Made by a program: the position numbers and the translations under genes. Shown one piece after another: positions 53,461 through 62,048 of a stretch of 64,000 nucleotides of DNA. The notes beneath the pieces were generated by a model. The model was not told the DNA's origin. It searched no databases and worked only from the letters and a program-made list of their open reading frames with translations. The DNA lies in assembly GCA_028280845.1 (NCBI GenBank), contig JANQKZ010000045.1, positions 1-64,000 of the forward strand. The letters are read 5' to 3'. Source of the stretch: Opitutales bacterium (GTDB lineage Bacteria > Verrucomicrobiota > Verrucomicrobiia > Opitutales > JABSRG01). Each line of letters starts with the position of its first letter. The stretch's first letter is position 1.

Positions 53461-54000
53461 CTAGAATAACAATGGGTCTTTAACTTTATCAATCCACTCA
53501 GGATACGGGAAACCGCCCTCACGCAATTTAGCTTCAAAAGGAAAAGGAGGTTTTGAATCTAGAAGATAATGGGGCCATCTCTCATCCGGACCAATAAGAC
53601 CAGCTCGGTAGGGGTTTAGGAACATATAAAGAGCATATGCTTCGACACTCTCATCTGCTCTTATTCTCCGATCGAAAAAGTTATCCTGCCACTGAAATAC
53701 CTTCGGGTTACTAATCCTTAGAGAAAACTTCATTTGTCGAACCATGGAACCAATTCCTGTTTCTGATCTAAGTGAAAATAACCAATGAACATGGTCAGGC
53801 ATCAACATGAAGGAGATTGTTTTACATCCTCCGCCTTTGGATAGCTTTTCGATTCTATCCTTACCTGATTGAAAGCTCTTAATATCTGCCAGACACCGAA
53901 TCCTATTCTTCGTGTTGAAAGTAACAAAGTATGTCGCTCCAATGGCTGAAATGCGGCCTTTCCTAAGTTCAGTCGTTTTACGGTGATTTCCTCCTCCCAT
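53461..54000 (-). CDS. REP-associated tyrosine transposase (RAYT, Y1 HUH type)
   Basis: 179 residues from ATG 54000. The frame begins further upstream, inside the repeat; that part is not homologous. GATYFVTFNTKNRI is the usual first strand. MPDHVHWLFSL is the HUH metal site (His70, His72). MVRQMKFSLRIS follows, and ALYMFLNPYRAGLIG matches the catalytic tyrosine region (Tyr125). WQDNFFDRRIR is the typical W-x-x-x-F/Y-x-D-R segment. RAYTs cut and move REP palindromes. It is bounded by two copies of a 184-base unit full of REP-like hairpins, which are probably its substrates. Confidence 0.92.
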   Translation of the reverse strand: MGGGNHRKTTELRKGRISAIGATYFVTFNTKNRIRCLADIKSFQSGKDRIEKLSKGGGCKTISFMLMPDHVHWLFSLRSETGIGSMVRQMKFSLRISNPKVFQWQDNFFDRRIRADESVEAYALYMFLNPYRAGLIGPDERWPHYLLDSKPPFPFEAKLREGGFPYPEWIDKVKDPLLF

Positions 54001-54019
54001 ACCCAGAAGACAAGAAATT

Positions 54020-54202
54020 CCCGGCCAACCTGCAAGCAAGTGGCCCTGCAAATATTCATCCCATTCCACCGTAGGGCCCGCTGCTCGTCAGCGTGGCTTA
54101 ACCAAGCAAACACCTTCCCCCCTTCTCCATCCAATTAGCTAGCAGGTTGGCCCTATAAACCGATTCATCTTCACCGCAGCGTCCGCGGCTCGCCAGCTGG
54201 GC
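54020..54202. repeat. RAYT-flanking direct repeat, copy B
   Basis: The second copy of the unit at 53277-53460, in the same orientation, with scattered substitutions, mostly near its right end (for example CGCAGCGTCCGCGGC against CGTTGGGCCCGCTGC). The same REP-like stems are present. Together the copies bracket the RAYT gene as a roughly 930-base element. Confidence 0.85.
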
Positions 54203-54211
54203 TGACATCCC

Positions 54212-55270
54212 TCACCCCCCGGGTAATTCTTCCTCATACTCCCCCCACCCGTCAACCAACGCCCGAACTACAATACCTCCCACTTTCTGGGCGGCATCGA
54301 GGCTGGGAATATATCCGGAGTAGCTTCCAAGTTTTTCACCAGCCAAGCTCTCGGCTGCCGTACCCTTCGGCCATTGCATGGAGTAATTACTTGCCGTCCG
54401 CAGGACCATTGCGCGGTCCACGTCGACCTTTCCAGCCCGATCGAGAAAGGACAAGGCCTGGAGCACACCGGTGTCTTCCATTGCCGTTGTGACAAAGTTA
54501 CCCTGCCCTTCCGTGTAATATGCCACCCAATCATTGGCCCAGGCATTCATCAGTTCACCGTGCCAATAGTTCATCGCGGCAAGTTGATCGCCCTTGAGCA
54601 CAAATGGAGCGCGTTGGCCCTCTGGATAGCCGACAAATTTCTTCCGACGTACCTCCATCTCAGGCGTGTCCATCAGGGGAGTGTCCTGAGTTAACTCGAA
54701 AGCCCAATTCACCAGCCCCGGGTCGAGCCGGTACACATGGCCGCTCAAAGTGGTTTCCAAAGGAAGCTCGAAGGGAGTCGATTTTCTCAGCGGAATCCGT
54801 CCGGTTTCCCATCCCGCGGGGGCTTCCCGGATATCAATGGAGTGGCTCAAGTCCCCATCCACGACCCACTCTGCCCAGGCCGCACTTCCCAGGGACATAT
54901 CAGTGGGGTCAGCCCCGGAAATCCCAGCCATCAGCCAATAGGCTTTAGATAAATCGAATCGGGGATCCATCCCGAGGGCCATAATGGAACTGGCCGATCG
55001 CGCCGTCCCCACCCCGGTACAGATCGCGAGAATACCGTCTTCGTGGTAACGTAGGGGCCGGTATCCATGGTCGAACGGCAGGGATTCAGGGAGCGGCATC
55101 CGTTCCACCCAGTTCTGCAATTCTCCGGGAGTATCGCCGGTATCTTCACCCACTTCAAAGAACGTGACTATTACTACTTTTATGGGGACTGGTGGTTCTA
55201 CCCAACCCGGACAAGTGGAAAGCCCTGACAGGAGAGCCACAACGGCACTAGTATAAAGATGCTTCATCAT
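54212..55270 (-). CDS. NUP-family (purine nucleoside permease-like) exported protein
   Basis: 352 residues with an N-terminal signal sequence (HLYTSAVVALLSGLSTCPG). The body matches the NUP family: IKVVIVTFFEVGEDTGDTPG, YHEDGILAICTGVGTARSAS, DLSKAYWLMAGISGADPTDM, TAMEDTGVLQALSFLD and MVLRTASNYSMQWP. NUP proteins were named after a fungal nucleoside transporter, yet their fold resembles purine nucleoside phosphorylases. The GTAR and MEDTG motifs here fit a nucleoside-binding enzyme in the periplasm better than a permease, since no other membrane segments are seen. Substrate unknown. Confidence 0.8.
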   Translation of the reverse strand: MMKHLYTSAVVALLSGLSTCPGWVEPPVPIKVVIVTFFEVGEDTGDTPGELQNWVERMPLPESLPFDHGYRPLRYHEDGILAICTGVGTARSASSIMALGMDPRFDLSKAYWLMAGISGADPTDMSLGSAAWAEWVVDGDLSHSIDIREAPAGWETGRIPLRKSTPFELPLETTLSGHVYRLDPGLVNWAFELTQDTPLMDTPEMEVRRKKFVGYPEGQRAPFVLKGDQLAAMNYWHGELMNAWANDWVAYYTEGQGNFVTTAMEDTGVLQALSFLDRAGKVDVDRAMVLRTASNYSMQWPKGTAAESLAGEKLGSYSGYIPSLDAAQKVGGIVVRALVDGWGEYEEELPGG

Positions 55271-55334
55271 GCCAGGTTAGTAGCAGGAATGAATCCATCA
55301 AGGCAGCAAACTCGGGGAAGGGTGGATTTCCTTA

Positions 55335-55877
55335 CTACTCTGAATTTATCTGGCTACCAAACACAGCCTCAGCCTCTCCCTGATTATAGAAAACCGCTAA
55401 CAAAACCCCCAAAAGGTTATCGCTTGTAACCAGGTCCGGATCTGGAGCAGGATTGTTTAAGCCTTGGACGACCCATCCTCCGTCCCATTTTTCCATCAAC
55501 CGATGAATCACGGGCTCACCCGTCTTCATCGTGTAGCCTACATCCATCCCCACCTCCAGGTCACCAAAATCGATGGGTTTTAAAACCACGATCGTTCCCT
55601 CGGTGAGGACGGGCGCCATAGAATTCCCACGCACTGTCCCGATGAAGACATCCCCCTCTCGTATTTTGACAATTCGAGCCGCCGAATAGGCCGTGGAAGC
55701 ATCCGAAGCCCCTGCCGCACTGGGGGGGCGTAATCCGCTCGCACCAGGGTTGGTCTCGCAGCCCAATAGGCCAAAAATTAGGCAAAGCCCCACAAGAATC
55801 TGCCAAATTCGCCTGATCTCTCGAGAATCTAATAGGATGGCATTAGCCGTGCTGTTCTTGGCGGGTCTCAAATCCAA
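55335..55877 (-). CDS. Signalase-like (S26/S24) protein with lipobox
   Basis: 180 residues starting at TTG. A membrane segment ends in a lipobox-like FGLLGC (Cys40), so it may be a lipoprotein. The rest is a signal-peptidase-like fold: VRGNSMAPVLTEGTIVVLKP with Ser86, EPVIHRLME with His125 (the Ser-His dyad of signalase type S26B rather than Ser-Lys), and QGLNNPAPDPDLVTSDNLLG like the TKGDxN-D...G end of signalases, but with Leu where Asp is expected. It may be an active protease on a special substrate, or a degenerate one. It is divergently transcribed from a paralogue 116 bases away. Confidence 0.72.
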   Translation of the reverse strand: MDLRPAKNSTANAILLDSREIRRIWQILVGLCLIFGLLGCETNPGASGLRPPSAAGASDASTAYSAARIVKIREGDVFIGTVRGNSMAPVLTEGTIVVLKPIDFGDLEVGMDVGYTMKTGEPVIHRLMEKWDGGWVVQGLNNPAPDPDLVTSDNLLGVLLAVFYNQGEAEAVFGSQINSE

Positions 55878-55993
55878 AAAATCGTTGCTTAAATCACCGT
55901 AGAGCAGATATTCAGTTCATAAAGTTTTTTCAATTATTACCCTTTTCTCTCACGCATTATTTATCTCAATGTTCCTGTCAGGATATCCGGCGC
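55878..55993. promoter_or_regulatory. Shared promoter region of the signalase-like pair
   Basis: About 115 AT-rich bases separate two divergent paralogous genes, which suggests common control. I see no clear operator palindrome or consensus promoter. Confidence 0.35.
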
Positions 55994-56476
55994 ATGTCGG
56001 GAAATAAAACGTTTATTCTCTGTCTTTTTACCAGCCTGGTTGCCACCTCCCTGTCGGCCTCTCATCACACCACCAGGGCAGCATGCAACGGCGAGAGGTC
56101 TTGTACCGTTTCCCTGGCCAAAAGCGTTCTCCCCCTCAATCCCAACTGGAAACTTATGAAGTGCGAAGGGAGATCCATGGAGCCCTTTCTTTCACCAGAA
56201 GACCTCGTCATCGTGGACCATGGAAATCTGGACCAGTTGAAGGTAGGTATGCTGGTCGTATTCCGTTCCCGCACCGGGGAATCCATCCTCCACCAGGTTA
56301 TTGAAATAAGCGCCGAGGGGCTGCTGACCAAGGGCTCCCGAAACGAGACCGAGGATGCCGACCCGATTACCCATGAAAATTATATAGGGCATGTGGTTGC
56401 GGTGTTTCACCTGCAACCCGGTGAACTGGTATGCTTTGCCAATCTCCCGGTAGCCTTTTGTAAAATCCAGGATTAA
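55994..56476 (+). CDS. Signalase-like (S26/S24) protein, exported paralogue
   Basis: 160 residues with an N-terminal signal sequence (TFILCLFTSLVATSLSA). The fold signature is CEGRSMEPFLSPEDLVIVDH (Ser61), LKVGMLVVFRSRTG, ESILHQVIEI (His100) and LTKGSRNETEDADPITHENYIG, which follows the S26B pattern TKGDxN-x-D but with Ser for Asp. Both active-site positions (Ser, His) are present. It is 116 bases from, and divergent to, the similar protein at 55335-55877. Two small secreted signalase-like proteins side by side are unusual; the substrate is unknown. Confidence 0.72.
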   Translation: MSGNKTFILCLFTSLVATSLSASHHTTRAACNGERSCTVSLAKSVLPLNPNWKLMKCEGRSMEPFLSPEDLVIVDHGNLDQLKVGMLVVFRSRTGESILHQVIEISAEGLLTKGSRNETEDADPITHENYIGHVVAVFHLQPGELVCFANLPVAFCKIQD

Positions 56477-56482
56477 CCGGAA

Positions 56483-56944
56483 TCACTTTTTGATCGTGAT
56501 TTTCTGCTCGGTGGTTCCGGATTCTACGCTAAACTTAGCGTCTTCAAAATCCGCTGGACCAAAACGCTTCCGAGCATTGTTCGAAAACCCGTAAGGTTCT
56601 TGGGGGATCATAAACAACCCCGTATCCAGTTCCTCGTTGTCATTCTCATCGAGGAAAAGACTGATCGCATATTCCCCGACGGGAACATTGGAAAAAATGA
56701 CCACGGCAGGCAGTTCATCTACCCGCTGCGCAGCTCCGCGGAAAGGGTCTTCTTTTAACCACTCTTCCGGATCTACAAACAGGGCCACGCGTAAGATGCC
56801 ATTCATACCCGCCTCCCCGGATACTTCCACCAACACGCGACCGGTAGCCCCAGTGGATACCTCACTCTGTGCTTCAGCGTGCACATCTAAAAGCAAAGCA
56901 GAGGAGAGAATAACCCATTGAAAAATGCGGCGCATTGGTATCAT
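56483..56944 (-). CDS. DUF2141-family exported protein
   Basis: 153 residues. The signal sequence is FQWVILSSALLLDVHAEAQ. The mature part is DUF2141-like: NGILRVALFVDPEEWL, VIFSNVPVGEYAISLFLDEN, DNEELDTGLFMIPQEPYGFS and NNARKRFGPADFEDAKFSV. The family is a small beta-sandwich found in the envelope of many Gram-negative bacteria; its function is not known. There is a second Met at residue 4. The gene converges with the signalase-like gene (six-base gap) and diverges from the S4-domain gene only 13 bases away. Confidence 0.85.
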   Translation of the reverse strand: MIPMRRIFQWVILSSALLLDVHAEAQSEVSTGATGRVLVEVSGEAGMNGILRVALFVDPEEWLKEDPFRGAAQRVDELPAVVIFSNVPVGEYAISLFLDENDNEELDTGLFMIPQEPYGFSNNARKRFGPADFEDAKFSVESGTTEQKITIKK

Positions 56945-56957
56945 TAGAAAAGACCTT

Positions 56958-57356
56958 ATGGAAAATGTTCAGGAAATCCGTGCCGATAAATACCTCTGGG
57001 CGGTTCGCGTATTTAAAACCCGTTCACAGGCAAGTGAGGCGTGTAAGGGCAACTTGGTGAAAATTGAAGGAAAAGCAATTAAGCCCTCACGATTGCTCCG
57101 CCCCGGAGATTTGCTCGATATTGAGAAGGATATTGCCGTGCGCCGCTTGCGCGTCATTGCACTCCCTAAGTCCAGACTTGGCGCAAAGCTGGTGGATGAA
57201 TACCGGGAAAATCTGACTCCGGATACTCCTCGAACGAAACTTGACTTTTTGTACTATCCCACAGCCGAACGGGATCGAGGGGCCGGCCGGCCAACGAAAA
57301 AGGAACGCCGGGAAATTGAGACGCTTCTGGATGATTCCGAACAGAATCGCCTTTAA
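56958..57356 (+). CDS. hslR: S4-domain RNA-binding protein (Hsp15-like)
   Basis: About 132 residues from ATG 56958; the longer open frame would overlap the divergent neighbour. The S4 domain is clear: IRADKYLWAVRVFKTRSQAS, EACKGNLVKIEGKAIKPSRL and LRPGDLLDIEKDIAVRRLRV. The tail contains GAGRPTKKERREIETLL, as in Hsp15, which rescues stalled 50S subunits carrying peptidyl-tRNA. It is probably expressed alone. The approximate orthology to HslR rests on length, the S4 domain at the N-terminus and the GRPTKKxRR tail. Confidence 0.85.
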   Translation: MENVQEIRADKYLWAVRVFKTRSQASEACKGNLVKIEGKAIKPSRLLRPGDLLDIEKDIAVRRLRVIALPKSRLGAKLVDEYRENLTPDTPRTKLDFLYYPTAERDRGAGRPTKKERREIETLLDDSEQNRL

Positions 57357-57392
57357 GACGGATCGTAAAAGGAATCCGAAACCAAATCCTCT

Positions 57393-57438
57393 GGCAGGGT
57401 TCGACCTGGGTCACGACTCAACACTGGGCTACCCTGCC
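57393..57438. repeat. Inverted repeat downstream of the S4-domain gene
   Basis: GGCAGGGT (57393-57400) pairs with ACCCTGCC (57431-57438). The 30-base spacer also has partial complementarity. There is no T-tract, so I read it as a REP-like hairpin rather than a terminator. The rest of 57357-57560 shows nothing recognisable. Confidence 0.4.
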
Positions 57439-57560
57439 TCAAGGTTACGGCCAAAATCAGGCCCTACGCTTTCCAAAATCTGAAATGAGGGGGACGCACC
57501 CTCCGTATAGTCTAGCCGTGGAATCCTTTTAGAACCGGTAACTACTATATAACCCTTATA

Positions 57561-58076
57561 CTAGAACTTGGCGGCCAGGCCAGGAGGTAGAGCCATTTGA
57601 AGAATCCGGGTAAAACCCTTACGTCCGCGGCGACCTCGACGCAGGAGAAAATCATCAAATGCCGAGTCACCCATTAATTTCTTTTCAATCAGGGTTTGGG
57701 CCTCTCGCCGATGATCTTCCGAAGTAAAATAATCCCGGATCTTCTGGAGTTCCCCTCCATCTAGCCAGATCCCTCCACATTCCGGACACTCATCAATTTC
57801 CAGATCGATATCCTCTCCAAAGTTGTAGCGGATCATTGCCGTTCCATCCACGGGGCAATGACGGGTCATCCGTTCAGGGAGCAGGAGCCCCTTATCAATG
57901 GGAATATTCAGGAGGGCCTCTCCCGCTTGTTCGTGGGCCTCATCCACATGCTCCAATTCCCCCTTGTCGAACCATATACCACCACAGCCTTTCCAGCCTA
58001 CGTCGACCTTTACACCACCAAGATCAATCTCTTTGAGGGGCAATCCGGATACTGGACTCTTCAATTTACGGCTCAT
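57561..58076 (-). CDS. TFIIB-type zinc-finger protein (zf-TFIIB)
   Basis: About 171 residues from ATG 58076. The C-terminal finger has the family form CPVDGTAM...ECPECGGIWLDGGELQKI (two Cys pairs and the GGIWLD motif). An N-terminal counterpart reads CGGIWFDKGELEHVDEA with only part of the cysteine set (SPVSG precedes it), so it is probably a degenerate second finger. Small zf-TFIIB proteins of this kind are widespread and uncharacterised. A short basic tail (RRGRRGRKGF) follows. Divergent from the MscS gene. Confidence 0.82.
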   Translation of the reverse strand: MSRKLKSPVSGLPLKEIDLGGVKVDVGWKGCGGIWFDKGELEHVDEAHEQAGEALLNIPIDKGLLLPERMTRHCPVDGTAMIRYNFGEDIDLEIDECPECGGIWLDGGELQKIRDYFTSEDHRREAQTLIEKKLMGDSAFDDFLLRRGRRGRKGFTRILQMALPPGLAAKF

Positions 58077-58197
58077 ACGTCCTATCAGCCTGTCCAATAC
58101 CTAAAGTCTGACAAGTGTTAAGCGTGTTCTTCCGGAGACCTTTCTCCAGAAATCTCCCAACTTGCCTAGATACCTCCAAATCGTAAATCTGGAGATT

Positions 58198-59103
58198 ATG
58201 AATTTGCCATACTTTCTCGCCCAGGCACAGGGGGAAACAGCTACGAGCGATGAGCCCAGCCCTAAGCTCTTTGATCAGGCCGAGCAGTCCTTTATTGCCG
58301 TTGAACAGCTGATGGAGGAAGCCCTTTCCTTTGTCGTGGCCTATGGATTCCAGATCCTGGGTGCGGTCATCCTCTTATCACTGGGAATCTGGATCGCGCA
58401 GAAACTGTCCGACATCGTCCTCAAAATCTGCGAGGGGAGAAAATTCGATATCACCCTTAGCCGGTTTCTAGCCTCGGTAGTGCGGATTACCACCCTGGTC
58501 TTTGTTTTCGTCATCGTCCTCAACCAGTTTGGGATCACCATCACTCCCTTTATTGCCGCCATCGGGGCGGGTGCTTTCGGTATCAGTCTGGCAATCCAAG
58601 GCCCCATTTCCAATATCGGAGCCGGTCTCTCTCTAATTGTTTCCCGCCCTTTCAAGGTGGGGGAGACCCTGACCATTCATGATCGCAGCGGAATTGTGGA
58701 AGATATCAAGCTGGCCTGGACGATAATTAAGACAGAGGACGGGGAACTCATCACGATCCCGAATCGACAAGTCGTCGGTGAAATTTACGAGAATACTTTC
58801 CAAAGCAAGTTGTATGAGGGAATCATTGGGATCCCATACGGCCAGGACCCCAGGGAAGCGATCGATATCATTCAAACCGCCATTTCGGGAATCGACTTGG
58901 TCATGAAAGATCCACCCCCTCAGGTCGGTATTCACGAGTTTGCGGATTCTTCAATCAATATTGGCTATCGAACCTGGGTCCCCACCCTCCAGTATCATGA
59001 GATCCGATATAAGATAAATCTGACTGTGTTTGAATCGCTCAAGGCCAGTCAAATCGAGGTACCATTTCCTCAACGTGAGGTTCGACTCCTTAATGAAAAA
59101 TAA
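58198..59103 (+). CDS. MscS-family mechanosensitive channel
   Basis: 301 residues from ATG 58198. Three membrane segments: one near 45-70 (FVVAYGFQILGAVILLSLGI), one near 95-115 (ITTLVFVFVIVLNQFGI), and the pore-lining helix with the glycine/alanine pattern FIAAIGAGAFGISLAIQGPI. The beta domain (VSRPFKVGETLTIHDRSGIV, ITIPNRQVVGEIYENTF) and the alpha/beta C-terminal domain follow. It opens under membrane tension to release solutes after osmotic downshift. Length is near the E. coli MscS value. I rejected the earlier TTG start at 58162. Confidence 0.92.
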   Translation: MNLPYFLAQAQGETATSDEPSPKLFDQAEQSFIAVEQLMEEALSFVVAYGFQILGAVILLSLGIWIAQKLSDIVLKICEGRKFDITLSRFLASVVRITTLVFVFVIVLNQFGITITPFIAAIGAGAFGISLAIQGPISNIGAGLSLIVSRPFKVGETLTIHDRSGIVEDIKLAWTIIKTEDGELITIPNRQVVGEIYENTFQSKLYEGIIGIPYGQDPREAIDIIQTAISGIDLVMKDPPPQVGIHEFADSSINIGYRTWVPTLQYHEIRYKINLTVFESLKASQIEVPFPQREVRLLNEK

Positions 59104-59128
59104 CCTACTCCACTGTTCGCCTCATGCT

Positions 59129-60505
59129 ATGAGAAAACCCCCATCCCCATTTCGACTATCACGCATTCCACTCACCCTGTTCATCTTCTTGCTCGGGGTT
59201 TCCTGCCAGGTTACCACCGGAGCAAATTCCCCACCAGAGAGCATTTCCGTCTCCAGGTCCGAATATCAGGACGGATTTCACGGCTTCTGGCTAGCCCAGT
59301 GTATCGCCAACTGGACTGGACTGATCACAGAAATGGATAAAATCGGGGGAGCTGGGATTGATGGAAAAGGGGCCGGGTTTTATACCCGGGAGGATTGGGG
59401 GCAACCCGATCAACCCAACATATGGGGAACCCTGGCCACCCACTCCAAGACCATCGACTTCCATTTGGTCGGCCCGGATCAGATCTGGGGCGCAGACGAC
59501 GACACGGACATCGAATATATGTATCAACACATCATTTCCCGGCATGGAGAGGCCCTCCTCACCCCCGAACAGATTCGGGATGGATGGCTTACCCATATTT
59601 ACTCCGACGAAGATACCCCATTCAGCTGGGATGGTGGTGAAACTCCGGAAAACTTCCTCTGGGTCTCCAACCAGCGGGCATTTGATCTCATGCAGGAGGG
59701 GATGCTTCCCCCAGATACCAGTGATCCGAAAAATAATCCCCATTATGAAATGATCGATGCCCAGCTGACGACCGAGATTTTCGGACTCTACGCTCCGGGC
59801 CGTCCTGATATTGCTCTTAAACTCGCCCACCTTCCAATCCGAACGACCGCCCGGAAAAACGCTGCCTGGATTTCCGAGTTCTATGTCGTCATGCATAGCC
59901 TGGCCGCGGCAGTCCCCCCCGAGTTATCGATGAAGGAAAAAGTGTTCTGGTTGGCTGAACAGGCCAGCGTGACCCTACCCCGGGGGTCTACGGCTGCTGC
60001 CATGTATGATTTCGTCAAAGATCAGTATAGTTCGGGGGTCACCTGGGAAGCGGCCAGAGATGCAATCCAGTTACGCTACCAGGAAGATCAGGCCGATGGA
60101 TACGATTGGGCGACCAAAGATGAGACCTGCCACGGCTGCTTCGCCGCCGGTATCAACTTTGCCGCCAGCCTGGTCAGCTTGTTCTATGGCGAGGGCGATC
60201 TCAAGGAAACCATCAAGATAGGAACCTTGGCCGGCTGGGATTCAGACAACCCAACAGCGACCTGGGGTGGACTCATCGGGTTCATGATCGGCAAAACCGG
60301 AGTCCAGGAAGTGTTCGGCCAGGAGCTCTCCAACCGGTTCAATATCCATCGCACGCGGGGCCGCTTTCCCTCAGGCCAGGATACCTTCAACCAGATGGCT
60401 AGGACTGGCGTCCTCATCGTAGACCAAGTCGTCCGCGACCACATCGGGGGTGAGATCGATCAGATGAACCATGCATGGGTTATCCCCGCGAGCCCGAAAA
60501 AATGA
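59129..60505 (+). CDS. ADP-ribosylglycohydrolase-family lipoprotein
   Basis: About 458 residues from ATG 59129 (ATG 59093 is an alternative that overlaps the MscS gene). The signal sequence ends in a lipobox (LFIFLLGVSC), placing it in the envelope. The core resembles the DraG/ADP-ribosylglycohydrolase fold: GFWLAQCIANWTG (a diverged GxxxGxAxGD start), WGADDDTDIEYMYQHI (metal Asp pair), and the C-terminal GWDSDNPTATWGGLIGFMIG (second metal site). ADP-ribosyl substrates are unlikely outside the cytoplasm, so it may hydrolyse another glycoside or nucleoside. Prediction of catalysis rests on the conserved Asp residues. Confidence 0.8.
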   Translation: MRKPPSPFRLSRIPLTLFIFLLGVSCQVTTGANSPPESISVSRSEYQDGFHGFWLAQCIANWTGLITEMDKIGGAGIDGKGAGFYTREDWGQPDQPNIWGTLATHSKTIDFHLVGPDQIWGADDDTDIEYMYQHIISRHGEALLTPEQIRDGWLTHIYSDEDTPFSWDGGETPENFLWVSNQRAFDLMQEGMLPPDTSDPKNNPHYEMIDAQLTTEIFGLYAPGRPDIALKLAHLPIRTTARKNAAWISEFYVVMHSLAAAVPPELSMKEKVFWLAEQASVTLPRGSTAAAMYDFVKDQYSSGVTWEAARDAIQLRYQEDQADGYDWATKDETCHGCFAAGINFAASLVSLFYGEGDLKETIKIGTLAGWDSDNPTATWGGLIGFMIGKTGVQEVFGQELSNRFNIHRTRGRFPSGQDTFNQMARTGVLIVDQVVRDHIGGEIDQMNHAWVIPASPKK

Positions 60506-60553
60506 ACATTTTTATTCCGAATTTAGGACTTGGGCCTTAGAACTTACGAAGTC

Positions 60554-60626
60554 GGGGCTGTAGCTCAGTTGGAAGAGCGCGTCGTTCGCAATGACGAGGT
60601 CGCCAGTTCGAATCTGGTCAGCTCCA
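60554..60626 (+). tRNA. tRNA-Ala (anticodon CGC)
   Basis: The cloverleaf folds fully. The acceptor GGGGCTG (60554-60560) pairs with CAGCTCC, giving the G3-U70 alanine identity pair. The D stem is GCTC/GAGC. The anticodon stem CGTCG/TGACG has loop TTCGCAA, giving anticodon CGC. The T arm is GCCAG-TTCGAAT-CTGGT. The discriminator is A at 60626. CCA is not encoded. A REP-like hairpin follows at once. Confidence 0.93.
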
Positions 60627-60661
60627 TACCACTCCGGGCTTCAGCCCGGCTGGTGGTATGA
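60625..60661. repeat. Palindrome after tRNA-Ala
   Basis: CATACCAC and GTGGTATG enclose CCGGGC-TTCA-GCCCGG, so nearly the whole 37 bases fold into one long stem. No T-run follows. It is REP-like and may also help end or process the tRNA transcript. Confidence 0.7.
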
Positions 60662-60833
60662 AAGCCTCGCCGGAGCCCCAGCGAAGGCGGGCAGCACGCC
60701 AAATGCACCAAAACCTCCTCCTTCAGCTAACCTTCCCCAAAAGGAACCAGGTCCCCTTCCCACCTGTATGTTTAAAAGCGATGGCACGTTTCCCATTGCA
60801 ACCCCCGCATTCCCGTTCATCTATTCATCTCAT

Positions 60834-61901
60834 ATGCATAAAAAGATCCTGTTAGCCCTCCCTCTTCTGGTACTCACAAGTCTGGTGTTTACCAGTTGCG
60901 CCAGAAAACCGAAGACCCTTGTTGCCCGAATGGAGACGTCCCACGGTACTATCGTTATGGAGTTGTTCGAAGAGAAGACCCCTATCACAGTGGAAAACTT
61001 CGTTGGGCTGGCGGAAGGAACCAAGACCTGGACCACCCCCGAAGGAGAGGAGAAAAATGACCCCTTTTACAACGGGCTCACCTTTCACCGTGTCATCAAG
61101 GATTTCATGATTCAGGGAGGCTGCCCCCAGGGAACGGGGGAAGGCGGCCCGGGTTACTCCTTCCAGGACGAGTGTTATGAGGGGCAGATGGAGCCTCTTG
61201 CAGGCGAGATTGTAGACGAGGATATGGCCGGCCAGGTGTTCTCCCTCCTCATCCTTCCCCACCTTCAGGCCAATGGAGGTAGTAGCCCCATCCCGGAAAT
61301 CGCCGAGCTGTTCGAAGCCATGAATGCTATGCGCTCCTTCCAACCTCTGGTTGGAAAGACTGTGGAAGCACTCCAGACCACCCTGGGCTCCGAAGAACCC
61401 TTGTCTCACTTTGTGCCAACCTTATCTCCCATTAGCGGCAAGATTGAGGATGAGGAAACCGCCAATACCGTATTCCGCACCGTACTCCTGCCCCACTTTC
61501 AAGAACATGACTTAAGCAGTCCCATACCAGAGCTTCAAGCGCTGCTAGAACAGATTCAAGCTTCTCAAAATGCGGATCCGCTTATGGGGAAAACAGTCGA
61601 GGAACTCAAAAGCCTGGCCGGATATGAGGGCGAGGTAGGCCAAAAGAAAATTCTGGGCAAAGTAGAATATGGCACCTTGTGTATGGCAAATGCCGGCCCC
61701 AATACCAATGGATCACAATTTTTCATTGTAACCAAAGAAGACGGAGCCGCCTGGCTAGATGGTAAACATACCGTATTTGGGCGCGTTATCGAAGGGATGG
61801 AAGTCGCCCTCGCCATTCAGGAAGTGGAAACTGAAGCCGCCGATAAGCCCGTAGAGCCCGTAGAGATCATCTCCATCACGATCGAGCGAATCCGGATTTA
61901 A
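60834..61901 (+). CDS. Cyclophilin-type peptidyl-prolyl isomerase with duplicated insert
   Basis: 355 residues from ATG 60834. A signal sequence ([18 protein letters not shown]) with a lipobox-like Cys22 suggests envelope anchoring. The cyclophilin core is present: [33 protein letters not shown], then after a large insert [20 protein letters not shown] and [13 protein letters not shown]. The insert (residues 120-270) lies where other cyclophilins have a short loop. It consists of two related 62-residue units (124-185 and 202-263), each ending in a GKTVE-type helix. It probably folds envelope proteins; the insert may bind clients. The open frame's N-terminal 81 residues overlap the tRNA and were rejected. 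Confidence 0.88.
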   Translation: MHKKILLALPLLVLTSLVFTSCARKPKTLVARMETSHGTIVMELFEEKTPITVENFVGLAEGTKTWTTPEGEEKNDPFYNGLTFHRVIKDFMIQGGCPQGTGEGGPGYSFQDECYEGQMEPLAGEIVDEDMAGQVFSLLILPHLQANGGSSPIPEIAELFEAMNAMRSFQPLVGKTVEALQTTLGSEEPLSHFVPTLSPISGKIEDEETANTVFRTVLLPHFQEHDLSSPIPELQALLEQIQASQNADPLMGKTVEELKSLAGYEGEVGQKKILGKVEYGTLCMANAGPNTNGSQFFIVTKEDGAAWLDGKHTVFGRVIEGMEVALAIQEVETEAADKPVEPVEIISITIERIRI

Positions 61902-62048
61902 CCCATCCCCCATATCCACTACCCCGGATCACAAATCGCGAATCCCGGCCCCCACATCTCGTATCGCCCCCCCCTCAGGAGGCCAAAAGACGAATTAATT
62001 CCACAGGCCGGCCTTGCCCTTTTGATATACAACCCTCACCGTTCCCCC

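Noticed and set aside
59030-59128. Longer N-terminus of the ADP-ribosylglycohydrolase-like gene
   Set aside because: It overlaps the MscS coding region and would bury the lipoprotein signal sequence.
60591-60833. N-terminal extension of the cyclophilin frame
   Set aside because: It overlaps the tRNA-Ala gene and a palindrome; the signal peptide begins at ATG 60834.
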